A stretch of DNA of 64,000 bases from an uncultured Oscillibacter sp. (GTDB taxonomy: Bacteria > Bacillota > Clostridia > Oscillospirales > Oscillospiraceae). The DNA is taken from contig CAJUTB010000001.1 of the NCBI GenBank assembly GCA_910589315.1, positions 1 to 64,000 of the forward strand, given 5' to 3'. The notes beneath the pieces were generated by a model. The model did not search any database. It was not told the origin of the DNA and saw only the letters and a program-made list of their open reading frames with translations. A program made the translations under genes and the position numbers. This document shows, piece after piece, positions 16,704-25,498 of this stretch. How positions within the stretch are numbered: the stretch's first letter is position 1; each line of letters starts with the position of its first letter.

Positions 16704-16736
16704 AAAACTCCCTCTCCGACCGGAGGGGGAGTTTTG
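16704..16736 (+). terminator. Rho-independent terminator
   Basis: Arms AAAACTCCCTCTCC and GGAGGGGGAGTTTT pair around a short loop just after the small membrane protein gene. Confidence 0.8.
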
Positions 16737-16790
16737 TCCCATTTGACGGGTTGTTTGTAAAAATGCGCATACTATCACCATTCAGACCAA

Positions 16791-16799
16791 GGGGGGGGG
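16791..16799 (+). repeat. G9 homopolymer tract in the helicase ribosome-binding region
   Basis: Nine G residues run immediately before the GTG start of the helicase gene (seven bases between), taking the place of a Shine-Dalgarno sequence. Homopolymers of this length are prone to slippage during replication, so spacing and translation rate could vary between cells. Confidence 0.7.
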
Positions 16800-16806
16800 A
16801 ACGGCT

Positions 16807-19029
16807 GTGGCGGATAAAACGTATGGAGGCGGCTGGCCGGCGTCCCAGCTGAAACGGCGGGGCTGGACCAGCCGTCTGATGCGGGAGCTTCTTCCAGAGC
16901 CGGAGATCGTCCGGTCAAAGGGACATATGGTCCGGGTGTGGGACAAGGCCCTGGTACGCGCGGCAGAGCGTTCCCCCGCGTTTGCGGACCAGACTGCGGA
17001 ACCGAAGGCGGCGAAAGCCGCTCCCGGCGCAAAACATGCCTGTGCGCTGCTGGAGCAGGCGTGGAAGGAGGCGGAGGGAGACGGGTCCGCGCCCTGGCTG
17101 CTGGCGGGGCACTATCACAGCGCGATTCTCTCCCGGATTCCCTCCATGGCAAAGGGGCGGGAGCTGCAAAAGTCCCAGGCCATGGCGTGGCTGAATGAAT
17201 TTCTGGCCCTGGAACGGAGCTGCGATGGCAAGACGCTGCCGGGCGTGCTGAAAAACTTCCTGCGGGCCTCGGGCTGGCTGGGCGGGTGCGCGGACCATCC
17301 CCTGGCCCGGCAGGTGCTGACCCGTTACCCGGCGGCGCTGGCCGCCGCCGCGGGGCAGGTGATTGCAGAGTTTTCCGCCGCACAGCCGGAGGCGGACCTG
17401 GAGGCAATGCTGAAAACCAAGGGATTCCCTGCGTCGCAGCTGTTTCGGGAGGGCTTAAAAACGGTCTGGTCGGTCTGGTATGTGCCCCAGGCCATTCGGA
17501 CCAGCCTTTCGCTGCTGATCGCGCTGAATCCCAAGGACGAATACCCTGAGGCGCGGGCCATGCACCGCCGGTTTGTGCTGCATCTGGGCGGTACGAACAC
17601 TGGCAAAACCTACGCCGGGTTCCAGCGGCTGATGCGGGCGAAAACGGGGATTTACCTCGCGCCCCTGCGGCTTCTGGCCCTGGAGGCCCAGGAGACCATG
17701 CTGAATGCCGGAGTCGATTGCAGTCTTGCCACCGGCGAGGAGGAGGACTGCCGGGAGGAAGACACGCACATGGCCGCCACGGCGGAGAAATTGGAGCTGA
17801 AACGGCGTTGGGATGTGGCGGTGATTGACGAGTGTCAGATGATCGCCGACCCCCAGCGGGGCTATGCCTGGACCCGTGCGATTCTGGGCGTTCTGGCCCC
17901 GGAGGTTCACCTGTGCGCCGCGCCGGAGGCCGGGGATTTGCTTCTTCGTCTGATTGAGAGCTGCGGGGACAGTTGTGAAGTGGAGATCCACCGGCGGACT
18001 ACGCCGCTGATCTGCATGTCCCGGACGGTGGATTACCGGCGGGTACAGCCCGGAGACGCCCTGATCACCTTTTCAAAGGTGGGGGTGCTCAGCGTGGCGG
18101 AGGACCTGCGCCAGAACGGAAAGGAACCGGCGATCATTTACGGCGCGCTGCCCTACTCGACGCGCCGGAAACAGATGGAGGGATTTCTCGCAGGCGAGAT
18201 GGAATATATTGTGTCCACCGACGCCATCGGCATGGGCCTGAATCTTCCCATCCGGCGGATCATTTTCCTGGAAACAGAGAAGTTCGACGGCGTGGAGCGG
18301 CGGGAGCTGCGGCCGGAGGAGATCCGCCAGATCGCCGGACGGGCCGGGCGGCAGGGGATGTACAGCAAGGGCTATGTAGGCGCGTCTAAAAACCTGGAAC
18401 GCATCCGGGCGGGCTTGGAGGCGGACATTCCGCCGCTTTCGTATGCTGTGACGGGTTTTTCGGACCTGGTGCTTCAAACGGATTTCGATTTGCTGGAAGT
18501 TCTTACGGAGTGGAACCGGATGCCTACGGTGGAGCCGTACCGGAAGCTGGATATCTCCCGGTATATCATGGTGATTTCCAAGATGCGGGAGATGGGGGTT
18601 GTGCTGCCGCCGGAACTGGAACTGCGGGCGGCCAACATTCCCTTTGACGAAACCGAGGACGCCCTGCGGGAACTGTTTTTCCAGTTTCTGCATACCTGGC
18701 AGAGAGGGGACGCCGTTGAGCAGCCGGGACTCCCGGACGAGGAACCCACCCTTCCGGTGTTGGAGCAGTATTATCGGAAGCTGGACCTTTATTTTTCGTT
18801 TGCAAAGGCGTTCGGCTGTCCGGTGGATGAGGACCGGCTTTACGACAGCCGGGAACAGGTGGCGGATGCGATCAACGAAATTTTGCTGCACCGTTTACAG
18901 AATAATATCCGCTTTTGTGACCGCTGCGGCAAAGCCCTTCCGCTGCACCACCGGGGACGGCTGTGCGAGGACTGCTTCCGCCGGGAGCGAAAGCCTGCGG
19001 CGCGCTCCTGGAACCGCCGCCGGTCATAA
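16807..19029 (+). CDS. SUV3-like ATP-dependent RNA helicase with C-terminal zinc ribbon
   Basis: The 740-residue protein contains a superfamily 2 helicase core very like mitochondrial SUV3. Motif I is GGTNTGKT at residues 261-268, motif Ia APLRLLALE at 285-293, the DE-box DECQMI at 341-346, motif V STDAIGMGLNL at 470-480 and motif VI QIAGRAGR at 508-515. SUV3 unwinds RNA for decay. The 250 N-terminal residues are unassigned apart from a basic helical start (SQLKRRGWTSRLMRELLPEP). The C-terminus carries four Cys in two CxxC pairs at 704/707 and 720/723, a zinc ribbon. GTG at 16807 is the only start with an upstream G-rich site. An RNA turnover or remodelling role is inferred. Confidence 0.85.
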   Translation: MADKTYGGGWPASQLKRRGWTSRLMRELLPEPEIVRSKGHMVRVWDKALVRAAERSPAFADQTAEPKAAKAAPGAKHACALLEQAWKEAEGDGSAPWLLAGHYHSAILSRIPSMAKGRELQKSQAMAWLNEFLALERSCDGKTLPGVLKNFLRASGWLGGCADHPLARQVLTRYPAALAAAAGQVIAEFSAAQPEADLEAMLKTKGFPASQLFREGLKTVWSVWYVPQAIRTSLSLLIALNPKDEYPEARAMHRRFVLHLGGTNTGKTYAGFQRLMRAKTGIYLAPLRLLALEAQETMLNAGVDCSLATGEEEDCREEDTHMAATAEKLELKRRWDVAVIDECQMIADPQRGYAWTRAILGVLAPEVHLCAAPEAGDLLLRLIESCGDSCEVEIHRRTTPLICMSRTVDYRRVQPGDALITFSKVGVLSVAEDLRQNGKEPAIIYGALPYSTRRKQMEGFLAGEMEYIVSTDAIGMGLNLPIRRIIFLETEKFDGVERRELRPEEIRQIAGRAGRQGMYSKGYVGASKNLERIRAGLEADIPPLSYAVTGFSDLVLQTDFDLLEVLTEWNRMPTVEPYRKLDISRYIMVISKMREMGVVLPPELELRAANIPFDETEDALRELFFQFLHTWQRGDAVEQPGLPDEEPTLPVLEQYYRKLDLYFSFAKAFGCPVDEDRLYDSREQVADAINEILLHRLQNNIRFCDRCGKALPLHHRGRLCEDCFRRERKPAARSWNRRRS

Positions 19030-19059
19030 AAGACGGTAAAATTTTGGAAGGAGTTTGCG

Positions 19060-20022
19060 ATGGAAATTCAGGCGGCAAAGAAAAAGCTGCTGGAGCTTTT
19101 TGAAGCGGAAAAAAATGGTCCGGCAAAATTTGAAGCATCTGGTCTGATCGCGCTGCCGGACTTGGCAGCACAGATCATTTTTGAGTTGATAAAGAAGCAG
19201 TATTATGGAGATCTTCCCAAGAAATCCCTGCGAAAATATGTTGATACAAACTCCGTTGCGTCGGACGCTGTATACGAACAGCTGAAGCGAAACCGGAACA
19301 AGGCCGAAACTGCAAAAAGCGATTTCTGCCGGCAGTTTGGAGTTTCGCCGCAGCCTGGGGACGGGTTTCAAAGTAAAGCGAGCGGTTATCGATACAACGC
19401 GCTTCAAATTCAGCAGATAAACAACTACCAAAATTTGCAGATGGTCACTGCGTTGGATGAGGGCCGTATGGCAGACAGCAAGAAAATCAGCCGCCGGCGG
19501 TTCCGCAGTATTTACAAGGAATATGACGGTTACGTTATAACGCAGCTTCTGAAAATGAACGGCCCCGCGGAAGAAACGCTGTCTGCCGCCATTGACTTTT
19601 ATGATCTTCAAATCCGCATGAATGTCGAATTGACGTACCGCATTGCCCTTGCAATGGAGCGATTCCATTTTCGGGACTATCCCAGTTTGGAAGCGTCTCC
19701 ATACATATTAGGCTTTTTTGGCAATCAGATCAGACTGCAAAACCGTTTTCTCTTGAAAAAGAACGACTGGTTGTCCTATGTGTTCAACGAACGCCATGCA
19801 ACAGACAGGCAAGACGTCGATGGACTCTATGCGCTGCTTATGGGGAAGTATGAAATCATGAAATCCATTCCCGCCTGGGAGTTTGAACTGGAGGACATGG
19901 CAAACTTTATCCGGACGGAATACAACCCTTTTTCCGTGTTTGAACGGGAAAAAGAGTGGACCGATATACGGGTTGATCTGGCCCGAAAGGTTCTGCGGTC
20001 GTTTTGGATAGGCAAGGACTAG
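19060..20022 (+). CDS. Protein of unknown function
   Basis: The 320-residue product is soluble, has no signal or membrane segment, and is mostly helical with charged stretches (KKKLLELFEAEKNG at the start, SKKISRRRFRSIYKEYDGY near residue 145). I recognise no family or catalytic motif. GGAAGGAG precedes the ATG at 19060, 30 bases after the helicase stop, so cotranscription with the helicase is likely. Composition is somewhat richer in AT than the helicase gene. Confidence 0.8.
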   Translation: MEIQAAKKKLLELFEAEKNGPAKFEASGLIALPDLAAQIIFELIKKQYYGDLPKKSLRKYVDTNSVASDAVYEQLKRNRNKAETAKSDFCRQFGVSPQPGDGFQSKASGYRYNALQIQQINNYQNLQMVTALDEGRMADSKKISRRRFRSIYKEYDGYVITQLLKMNGPAEETLSAAIDFYDLQIRMNVELTYRIALAMERFHFRDYPSLEASPYILGFFGNQIRLQNRFLLKKNDWLSYVFNERHATDRQDVDGLYALLMGKYEIMKSIPAWEFELEDMANFIRTEYNPFSVFEREKEWTDIRVDLARKVLRSFWIGKD

Positions 20023-20119
20023 CATCCCGTTTTTCATTCTATGTTTTCGGGCCTCTTTGTGTTATGCTCATTTTGTCCAGAGCGATTTGGGCAAGTTTTA
20101 CAAGAGGAGGCCAATTGTT

Positions 20120-20482
20120 ATGAGCAAGGGTCGAGTCGTTGAAGTGGAGCGGGTGGAACATCGCGCAACTTACATCCACCAGGGTGTCAAGAAGCACGAG
20201 CAAAACGCTTGGAGCCGGTATCCCGGCGGCAACGGCACATATGTCACCGGCGGGGAGTATCTGGGCGTCAGCCTTAACGTCAAGGTCTTCGTTTATGATC
20301 TGGAGCATTGCGTTACGTTCGATATCCGGGACGCGGTGCTGGGGGCGAACGGCTGCGAACGGATTTCCAACAAATTGCTTGCGTTTTTGAAGCAGAACGA
20401 GGGCGAGAAAGTCAAGGTTGCCATTGACGGAAACCAAGTCCGCCTGAATCCATGGGATCTTCCTTATTTCGAGCGGGAGTGA
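20120..20482 (+). CDS. Small protein of unknown function
   Basis: This 120-residue protein has no membrane segment or known motif. It appears to be a beta-rich N-terminal half followed by a helix and the ending LNPWDLPYFERE. The ATG at 20120 was chosen because AAGAGGAGG lies ten bases upstream; the frame is open 21 codons further without a ribosome site. It follows the unknown gene by about 100 bases and is followed by a strong hairpin. Confidence 0.75.
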   Translation: MSKGRVVEVERVEHRATYIHQGVKKHEQNAWSRYPGGNGTYVTGGEYLGVSLNVKVFVYDLEHCVTFDIRDAVLGANGCERISNKLLAFLKQNEGEKVKVAIDGNQVRLNPWDLPYFERE

Positions 20483-20508
20483 TAACGTTTTTACCTTTAC
20501 ATACAGTC

Positions 20509-20541
20509 CAAGGCCGCCGTGCATTCTGCGCGGCGGCCTTC
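20509..20541 (+). terminator. GC-rich hairpin, probable weak terminator
   Basis: Arms AAGGCCGCCG and CGGCGGCCTT form a strong stem after the unknown gene, but neither strand has a proper T-run. Confidence 0.5.
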
Positions 20542-20558
20542 CTGCATCCTCCGGCACA

Positions 20559-21380
20559 TTACACCCGCTTCGCCGGGATTTCAATTTGGACAATAGCGTC
20601 CTCGGGCCGGTCCGTTACGGCTTCGTTAATAATCGTTTCATAGGAAAATCCTGACAGTACAAGTCCTTCTTTCGCCGCGTAATCAAACAATTTCCCGTAA
20701 CAAAACCGGATATCCTCCCAGGACCCTTGGTAAAAGGTCCGGACATACTCTCCGGCAGGCTGCTTGTGCAGACCGGTTTTGCGTATGGGAAAGGGAATCT
20801 CTATAAACAGCTTGGAGTAATCCGAAAATTTTCCGCAAGCCAGGCTTTCTACGGAAATCATGGTTCCATAGGAGGCGTCGTGCAGGCGGCGGAGCTGATA
20901 TTCTTTCGTCTTGGCCGTGATCATCTCAACCTGCTTATCAAAAGACGTTTCCTCGGTAATATCTACGGTGACGACATGGCGCGCCTCTCGCTGGACAACG
21001 CTGATTTCAGACAAATCCACCGTCAGCACCGCCAACATATTCCGGCGGTGTTTGGAAAGCGTTTTCCGCACGGCTTTCAAGTGGACCATCTCCCGGTCCA
21101 AATCCTCGATTTTCTCCCGCAGAAGCTGTTCCAGACTGGCGGCGGAACGGTCTTTCATAAACGTTTGAATTTCCGCAATGGAGACATTCAGTTCCCGCAG
21201 GAGCAGAATGGTCTCCAGAATGGAGCTTTGATAATAGCTGTAATACCGGTATCCATTTTCCGGGCAGACAACCGCCGGACGGAACAAGCCGGTTTCATCG
21301 TACCACATCAGCGTTTTTTTGTTGATGCCGTGCAGGGCCGCAAACTGGCCGATGGTGAGCAGTCTGCTCTTTTTCTCCAT
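20559..21380 (-). CDS. MerR-family regulator with GyrI-like effector domain
   Basis: The 273-residue protein has a MerR winged helix at residues 8-75 (LTIGQFAALHGINKKTLMWYDETGLF...NGYRYYSYYQ), a dimerisation coiled coil at about 80-120, and a C-terminal domain of GyrI/BmrR type for binding drugs. This fits multidrug-sensing activators such as BmrR and BltR. Start 21380 is preceded by AAGGGGGA; the frame extends far upstream without a ribosome site and across the divergent promoter, so that extension is rejected. It is divergent from a MATE exporter and should activate it. Confidence 0.9.
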   Translation of the reverse strand: MEKKSRLLTIGQFAALHGINKKTLMWYDETGLFRPAVVCPENGYRYYSYYQSSILETILLLRELNVSIAEIQTFMKDRSAASLEQLLREKIEDLDREMVHLKAVRKTLSKHRRNMLAVLTVDLSEISVVQREARHVVTVDITEETSFDKQVEMITAKTKEYQLRRLHDASYGTMISVESLACGKFSDYSKLFIEIPFPIRKTGLHKQPAGEYVRTFYQGSWEDIRFCYGKLFDYAAKEGLVLSGFSYETIINEAVTDRPEDAIVQIEIPAKRV

Positions 21381-21396
21381 TTTTTCAAATTCCCCC

Positions 21397-21427
21397 TTGA
21401 CCATACAGTTACTGTACGGATTATTAT
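21397..21427 (+). promoter_or_regulatory. MerR-type promoter of the MATE exporter, 19-bp spacer with central dyad
   Basis: TTGACC (21397-21402) and TATTAT (21422-21427) are 19 bases apart, two more than optimal. The perfect dyad TACAGT-T-ACTGTA (21404-21416) lies inside the spacer. This is the defining layout of promoters activated by MerR proteins through DNA twisting. Confidence 0.85.
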
Positions 21428-21470
21428 AAGGCGTATACCGGAGAAAAACAAGAAAACAAGGAGAATTTTT

Positions 21471-22802
21471 ATGGATACGCAAACAGCTTACAGCAAACCG
21501 GTCACACTGCGGAACATCCTCAAATTTGCCGTTCCAACCATTGCAATGTCCCTTTTCATGTCGTTCTATACGATGGTGGACGGCCTGTTTGTATCGAATC
21601 TGATCGGCACGAACGCCTTGTCCGCCATCAATCTGACCGCCCCTGTCATTCAGCTGGTAACGGCGATTTCTACAATGTTGGCCACCGGCGGCAGTGCGGT
21701 GATCATGAAGAAAATGGGAGAACAGAAGCCCCGGGAGGCTCGGGAGGATTTTACATTCCTGATTTTGGTAAATGTTGCGGCCGGACTGGTCATGTGCGTC
21801 CTCGGCTACTCCGTCATGGGAACCATTTTTGGAAACATGGGTCTTTCTGCGGAGGTTGCAAATTACTGCACATCCTATCTCAACCGCTATCTTTTGTTTA
21901 CTGTCTCGATTCTGCTCATGAATAATTTCACGCTCTATATGATTGCGTCGGAAAAAGCGGCCCTCTCTCTGATTTGTTCCGTAACAGGCGGCGTATTGAA
22001 CATCATTCTTGACTACGTGTTCCTCGGCGTATTTCATCTTGGCATCGGCGGCGCGGCAATTGCCACCGGTCTGGGCTATTCGGTAACGGCCGTTGCCGGT
22101 TTGATCGTATTCAGCCGCAAAGAAAGCCTGCTCCATTTTACAAAGCCTGCGTTTCGCTTCCGTGTGCTTGCCGGCGCGGCGGCCAATGGATGTTCCGAAA
22201 TGGCAACCGCACTTGTGACCGGTATTATCACGCTGATGTTTAACTGGACCATGCTGCGCTATGCTGGTGAAAACGGCGTGGCCGCCGTAACCATCATTAT
22301 GTATGTTCTCATGTTCGCAAGCTCCCTCTATACCGGTTACTCCTATGGGGTTGCGCCGATGATCAGTTATTATTATGGAGAAAAGAACCATGAAAAGCTG
22401 AAAAAACTTGTCGCTACCAGTTTGAAAGTGATTGCTTTTAGTTCGCTTGTAAGCGCAGCGGTTTCCTTTGCCGCAACCGGACCGCTGGTCTCCATTTTTG
22501 CCCGTCCGGACAACCCGGTGTATGAGCTTGCCGCGACTGGAAACCGTATCTGTACCCTGGCGTTGTTTTTCATTGGCTTCAACATCTTTGCCAGCGGAAT
22601 GTTTACGGCTCTGTCCAACGGCATCGTCTCCGCCGTTCTAGCCTTTTCCCGCTCCTTTGTGTTCATGCTGATTACGATGCTGGTTCTGCCCGCCCTTCTG
22701 GGCATGAACGGTATCTGGCTCGCCACTCCGGCGGCGGAATTCATGGCCCTAGCGCTGTCTGTTGCTCTGCTTGCCAAATATCAAAAACGGTATCAATATT
22801 GA
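21471..22802 (+). CDS. MATE-family multidrug exporter
   Basis: The 443-residue membrane protein has about twelve hydrophobic helices and the MATE layout of two six-helix halves. The first half shows PTIAMSLFMSFYTMVDGLFVSNLIG-type sequence near residue 22 and the helix with GGVLNIILDYVFLG near 180. These exporters use sodium or proton gradients to expel cationic drugs. AAGGAGAA precedes the ATG at 21471. Control by the divergent MerR regulator through a 19-bp-spacer promoter suggests drug-induced expression. Substrate is unknown. Confidence 0.9.
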   Translation: MDTQTAYSKPVTLRNILKFAVPTIAMSLFMSFYTMVDGLFVSNLIGTNALSAINLTAPVIQLVTAISTMLATGGSAVIMKKMGEQKPREAREDFTFLILVNVAAGLVMCVLGYSVMGTIFGNMGLSAEVANYCTSYLNRYLLFTVSILLMNNFTLYMIASEKAALSLICSVTGGVLNIILDYVFLGVFHLGIGGAAIATGLGYSVTAVAGLIVFSRKESLLHFTKPAFRFRVLAGAAANGCSEMATALVTGIITLMFNWTMLRYAGENGVAAVTIIMYVLMFASSLYTGYSYGVAPMISYYYGEKNHEKLKKLVATSLKVIAFSSLVSAAVSFAATGPLVSIFARPDNPVYELAATGNRICTLALFFIGFNIFASGMFTALSNGIVSAVLAFSRSFVFMLITMLVLPALLGMNGIWLATPAAEFMALALSVALLAKYQKRYQY

Positions 22803-22826
22803 AAGCGATTCCGCAAACACGTAAGA

Positions 22827-22853
22827 AAGCCGCCCTTTCGGGCGGCTTTCCGC
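22827..22853. terminator. Bidirectional terminator
   Basis: Arms GAAAGCCGCCC and GGGCGGCTTTC form a strong stem between the converging MATE and iron-sulfur protein genes; T-rich ends are short. Confidence 0.7.
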
Positions 22854-22867
22854 ATCGCGCGGCGAAA

Positions 22868-23446
22868 TTATAATTTCCCGTTCCGCGCCTTGCAGATCAG
22901 CTGCGTCATGGTCCCCATCGGGCAGTATACGCACCAGCTCCGGGGCTTGAAAAACACCATCGTGATCAGGCCCAGCACCGTAGAAGTCAGCATGACGCTG
23001 TAAAACCCGAAGGCAAACTGTGCGGCGCCGGGATGAAACAGCGTGCCATAATAGGCCCAGTGCCAGGGCAGCTTGAAGGTCCACAGCAGCGTTACCACCT
23101 GCTTCAAATCCTGCGCGCCTGCAAACACCAGATAGGTATTCCACAGCATCTGGAAGAACATGATGAAAAAGAAAATCAAAAATCCATAGCGAAACGCTTT
23201 GCTTTTCATCCATCTGGGAACATCCCTTTTGCGGGAGAGACCGAAGCGTCCGCCCAGCAGGCCGAACAACTGGCCCCGTCCGCAGTAGCGGTTGCAGTAG
23301 GCTTTGTTCCCGCCTATGACGGAGATCAGCAGCGGAATAAAAAAGCAGAGGAGTCCCAGCCAGGCAAACAGGATGTTGAAAAATCCCAGAACCAGATAAG
23401 TAAGGGAGACGATCCACAGGTAATCATACCATTTTTTCGCTTTCAT
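22868..23446 (-). CDS. Membrane-bound 4Fe-4S protein (NapH/CcoG-like)
   Basis: This 192-residue protein has four predicted membrane helices and two Cys clusters, CNRYCGRGQ near residue 50 and WCVYCPMGTMTQLIC near 175, a pattern shared by NapH, NosR and related electron-transfer membrane proteins (here without a soluble ferredoxin domain of its own). Its ATG overlaps the stop of the upstream ferredoxin gene by four bases, so the two are coupled and probably form one electron-transfer pair. The N-terminal frame extension is rejected because it runs through the ferredoxin gene. Confidence 0.8.
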   Translation of the reverse strand: MKAKKWYDYLWIVSLTYLVLGFFNILFAWLGLLCFFIPLLISVIGGNKAYCNRYCGRGQLFGLLGGRFGLSRKRDVPRWMKSKAFRYGFLIFFFIMFFQMLWNTYLVFAGAQDLKQVVTLLWTFKLPWHWAYYGTLFHPGAAQFAFGFYSVMLTSTVLGLITMVFFKPRSWCVYCPMGTMTQLICKARNGKL

Positions 23447-23655
23447 ACAGCCGCCTCCTGAATCGTGATCACGGTCGCGGGGCACTCCTTGGCACACTTT
23501 CCGCAGCCTACGCATTTCTCCGTATCCACCTGCGCGGCAATGCCCTTTACCACCTGGATCGCAGACAGCGGACAGACCTTGACGCAGCATCCGCAGGCCA
23601 CGCAGTCCCCTTGTTCAACAACCGCTTTCCGCCGTTTCCTTACCGTCGCTCCCAT
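23443..23655 (-). CDS. 2[4Fe-4S] ferredoxin
   Basis: The 70-residue protein has a basic N-terminus and two four-Cys clusters, CVACGCCVKVCP near residue 18 and CVGCGKCAKECP near 47, each ready to hold one [4Fe-4S] centre. It should pass electrons to the membrane iron-sulfur protein encoded by the overlapping downstream gene. The ATG at 23655 follows GGGAGGCG; a longer open frame to 23841 has no ribosome site and overlaps the subtilase gene. Confidence 0.88.
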   Translation of the reverse strand: MGATVRKRRKAVVEQGDCVACGCCVKVCPLSAIQVVKGIAAQVDTEKCVGCGKCAKECPATVITIQEAAV

Positions 23656-23783
23656 TTTGAAACGCCTCCCGAAATCAGATACCCCCATTATACGCCAAAC
23701 CATCCCCGCCGCCGTGATAAAGTCACGGTAAAAAGACGGAAGCCCCGGACGCCCCAAATCCAGACGTTCCGGTCCAGGCTTTC

Positions 23784-25496
23784 TCACAGCTCCCGCATTA
23801 AATGGAAGGTCTGCATCAGCTGGACGGACCCATAGCCCCACTGGTTATTCGGGTAAGTCATATCCGCCCGCCGCAGACAGCCGCGGATGAGATAGGCGCG
23901 AATCTGATAGGTTCCCATCGCCGGGTCATTTCCCTCCCGTACGCCCCACTGGAGCAGCAGGGCGCAGATTCCCGCCAGTACCGCCGCCGCCGCGCTGGTG
24001 CCGCTCATAAGACCGGGGCCATAGGGATAAATTCCGCCCACCCCCACGCCAGGGGCCGTCAGGTCGGGAAGAATCCGGTCGTCCCAGGCGGGACCGCGGG
24101 ATGATTTGGCGTACAGGCTCTTATTCGCGCTGTCGTACGCGCCGCAGCAGATGACGCCTGTGGCAGAGGCGGGACTTGTCACGGTATAATCCGGCGTAGC
24201 GGCCAGGAATTCCACCGTAGGCGAGACAAAGCCCGTGATGGGAAGCCAGACCTGATACTGTCCGTTCAAAAGAATGTCCCCGTGGAGCTGGATGGTCCAC
24301 ACGCCGGGGGTGGCCCCCAGAATGCGGATGATGGAGAGCTGTCCCCCGCTGCCCTCTACTGGAAAATGGTACTCAATCTGCACTCTGGCGGCCTCCAGCA
24401 CCAGTTTCACATCCGCGGCGGGGGAGGTTCCAGGCCGGGCGGGCACCCGGCCCACCAGTTCCCCGGAGGGCGAGCGCACCGACACCGACAGCCGGTCCGC
24501 CACCGTACTCCATACCGCCAGATAAACGTCCCCGGCGTGGTCGCCTACCTTCAAATCGACCTGGCCCGGTTTTTCGCCCGGCTTCAGGACGCCGCCGGTA
24601 TGATGCCGGGCCTCTGCCTCGTTTCCCGCCGCCGCGCAGAGGCAAACGCCTTTTTGAATGGACACGCCGCCCAGATATTCCTCAAACACGCTGGCTCCGT
24701 CGTGGCTTCCGGAGTTGGTGCCCAGGCCGATGCAGATGGCCACCGGACGCCCCAGCTCCCGGGCCTTGCGGAGAATGTATTCCACCCCCAGCATGACTGC
24801 GCTGGATTCGTAGGCGTGCTCCTGCTCCGGCGGAACGCAGTATTTTTCCCGGTAAAAGGGCCGGGCCTTTTTCAGCTTCACGGCGATGATCTCCGCGTCC
24901 GGGGCCGCGCCGGAGAAGGACGGACTTTCCCGCCCGGCGGCTACGGAGGCCAGAAACGTGCCATGGCCTTCTTCGTCCCGTTCCGGCACCAGGGCGTATG
25001 GATTGTCGGAGGCCAGTGCGGCGTCAATCTCCGCCTTGCGGTACTCCCGGCCCAGGAGAAAGCCTTCGGGCGGTTCGCCGGAAGCGGTCTGGTCGTAGAT
25101 GTATTGGATTTTGCTGCTGCCGTCCTCGTAGCGGAATACGTCCTGGGTATAGTCAATGCCGGTGTCGACGAAGCCGAGGAGCACGCCCCGTCCCTTCAGG
25201 TTCAGGTAGGGCTGGCTGTGGACCTGGGAAACGCCGGTGGCGTCCAGTTCCGGGCGGTCCAGAAGCCCCAGAACCACCGGGACCGAGCTGATAAACGCAG
25301 TCCCCAGAGCTTCTTCCAGATGGTGAAAATTCTCCGCCTTCATATAGCCCAGCACATACTGTCCGGACAGCATCTGCCCAATGACGACGTCTTCCGCCTG
25401 GGCCGCATACTCAAAAAAAGCGTCGGTGGCCCGGGTGACGAAATCAATGGTATCCGGCGCACGGATGAAATCCAGCGTCTCTTGAGACACCTGCAT
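23784..25496 (-). CDS. Csp-like S8 family subtilisin protease (second of pair)
   Basis: The 570-residue protein is a subtilase of the clostridial Csp type. It has a prodomain at about residues 1-85, the Asp motif FVDTGID (D111), the His motif GHGT (H178) and the Ser motif SGTSAA (S501), with an insertion of about 150 residues between the His and Ser regions like the jellyroll domain of CspB. All three catalytic residues are present. In Clostridium, CspB-type proteases in the spore coat cleave pro-SleC on germination. GGAGG-like GAGAGGGGG precedes the ATG, two bases after the stop of its paralogue. No secretion signal is seen, as is usual for Csp proteins. Confidence 0.85.
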   Translation of the reverse strand: MQVSQETLDFIRAPDTIDFVTRATDAFFEYAAQAEDVVIGQMLSGQYVLGYMKAENFHHLEEALGTAFISSVPVVLGLLDRPELDATGVSQVHSQPYLNLKGRGVLLGFVDTGIDYTQDVFRYEDGSSKIQYIYDQTASGEPPEGFLLGREYRKAEIDAALASDNPYALVPERDEEGHGTFLASVAAGRESPSFSGAAPDAEIIAVKLKKARPFYREKYCVPPEQEHAYESSAVMLGVEYILRKARELGRPVAICIGLGTNSGSHDGASVFEEYLGGVSIQKGVCLCAAAGNEAEARHHTGGVLKPGEKPGQVDLKVGDHAGDVYLAVWSTVADRLSVSVRSPSGELVGRVPARPGTSPAADVKLVLEAARVQIEYHFPVEGSGGQLSIIRILGATPGVWTIQLHGDILLNGQYQVWLPITGFVSPTVEFLAATPDYTVTSPASATGVICCGAYDSANKSLYAKSSRGPAWDDRILPDLTAPGVGVGGIYPYGPGLMSGTSAAAAVLAGICALLLQWGVREGNDPAMGTYQIRAYLIRGCLRRADMTYPNNQWGYGSVQLMQTFHLMREL

Positions 25497-25498
25497 AT

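Noticed and set aside
20559..22391. MerR frame extended to 610 residues
   Set aside because: The extension covers the divergent MerR promoter and most of the MATE gene; the proper start at 21380 has a ribosome site and begins at the MerR domain.
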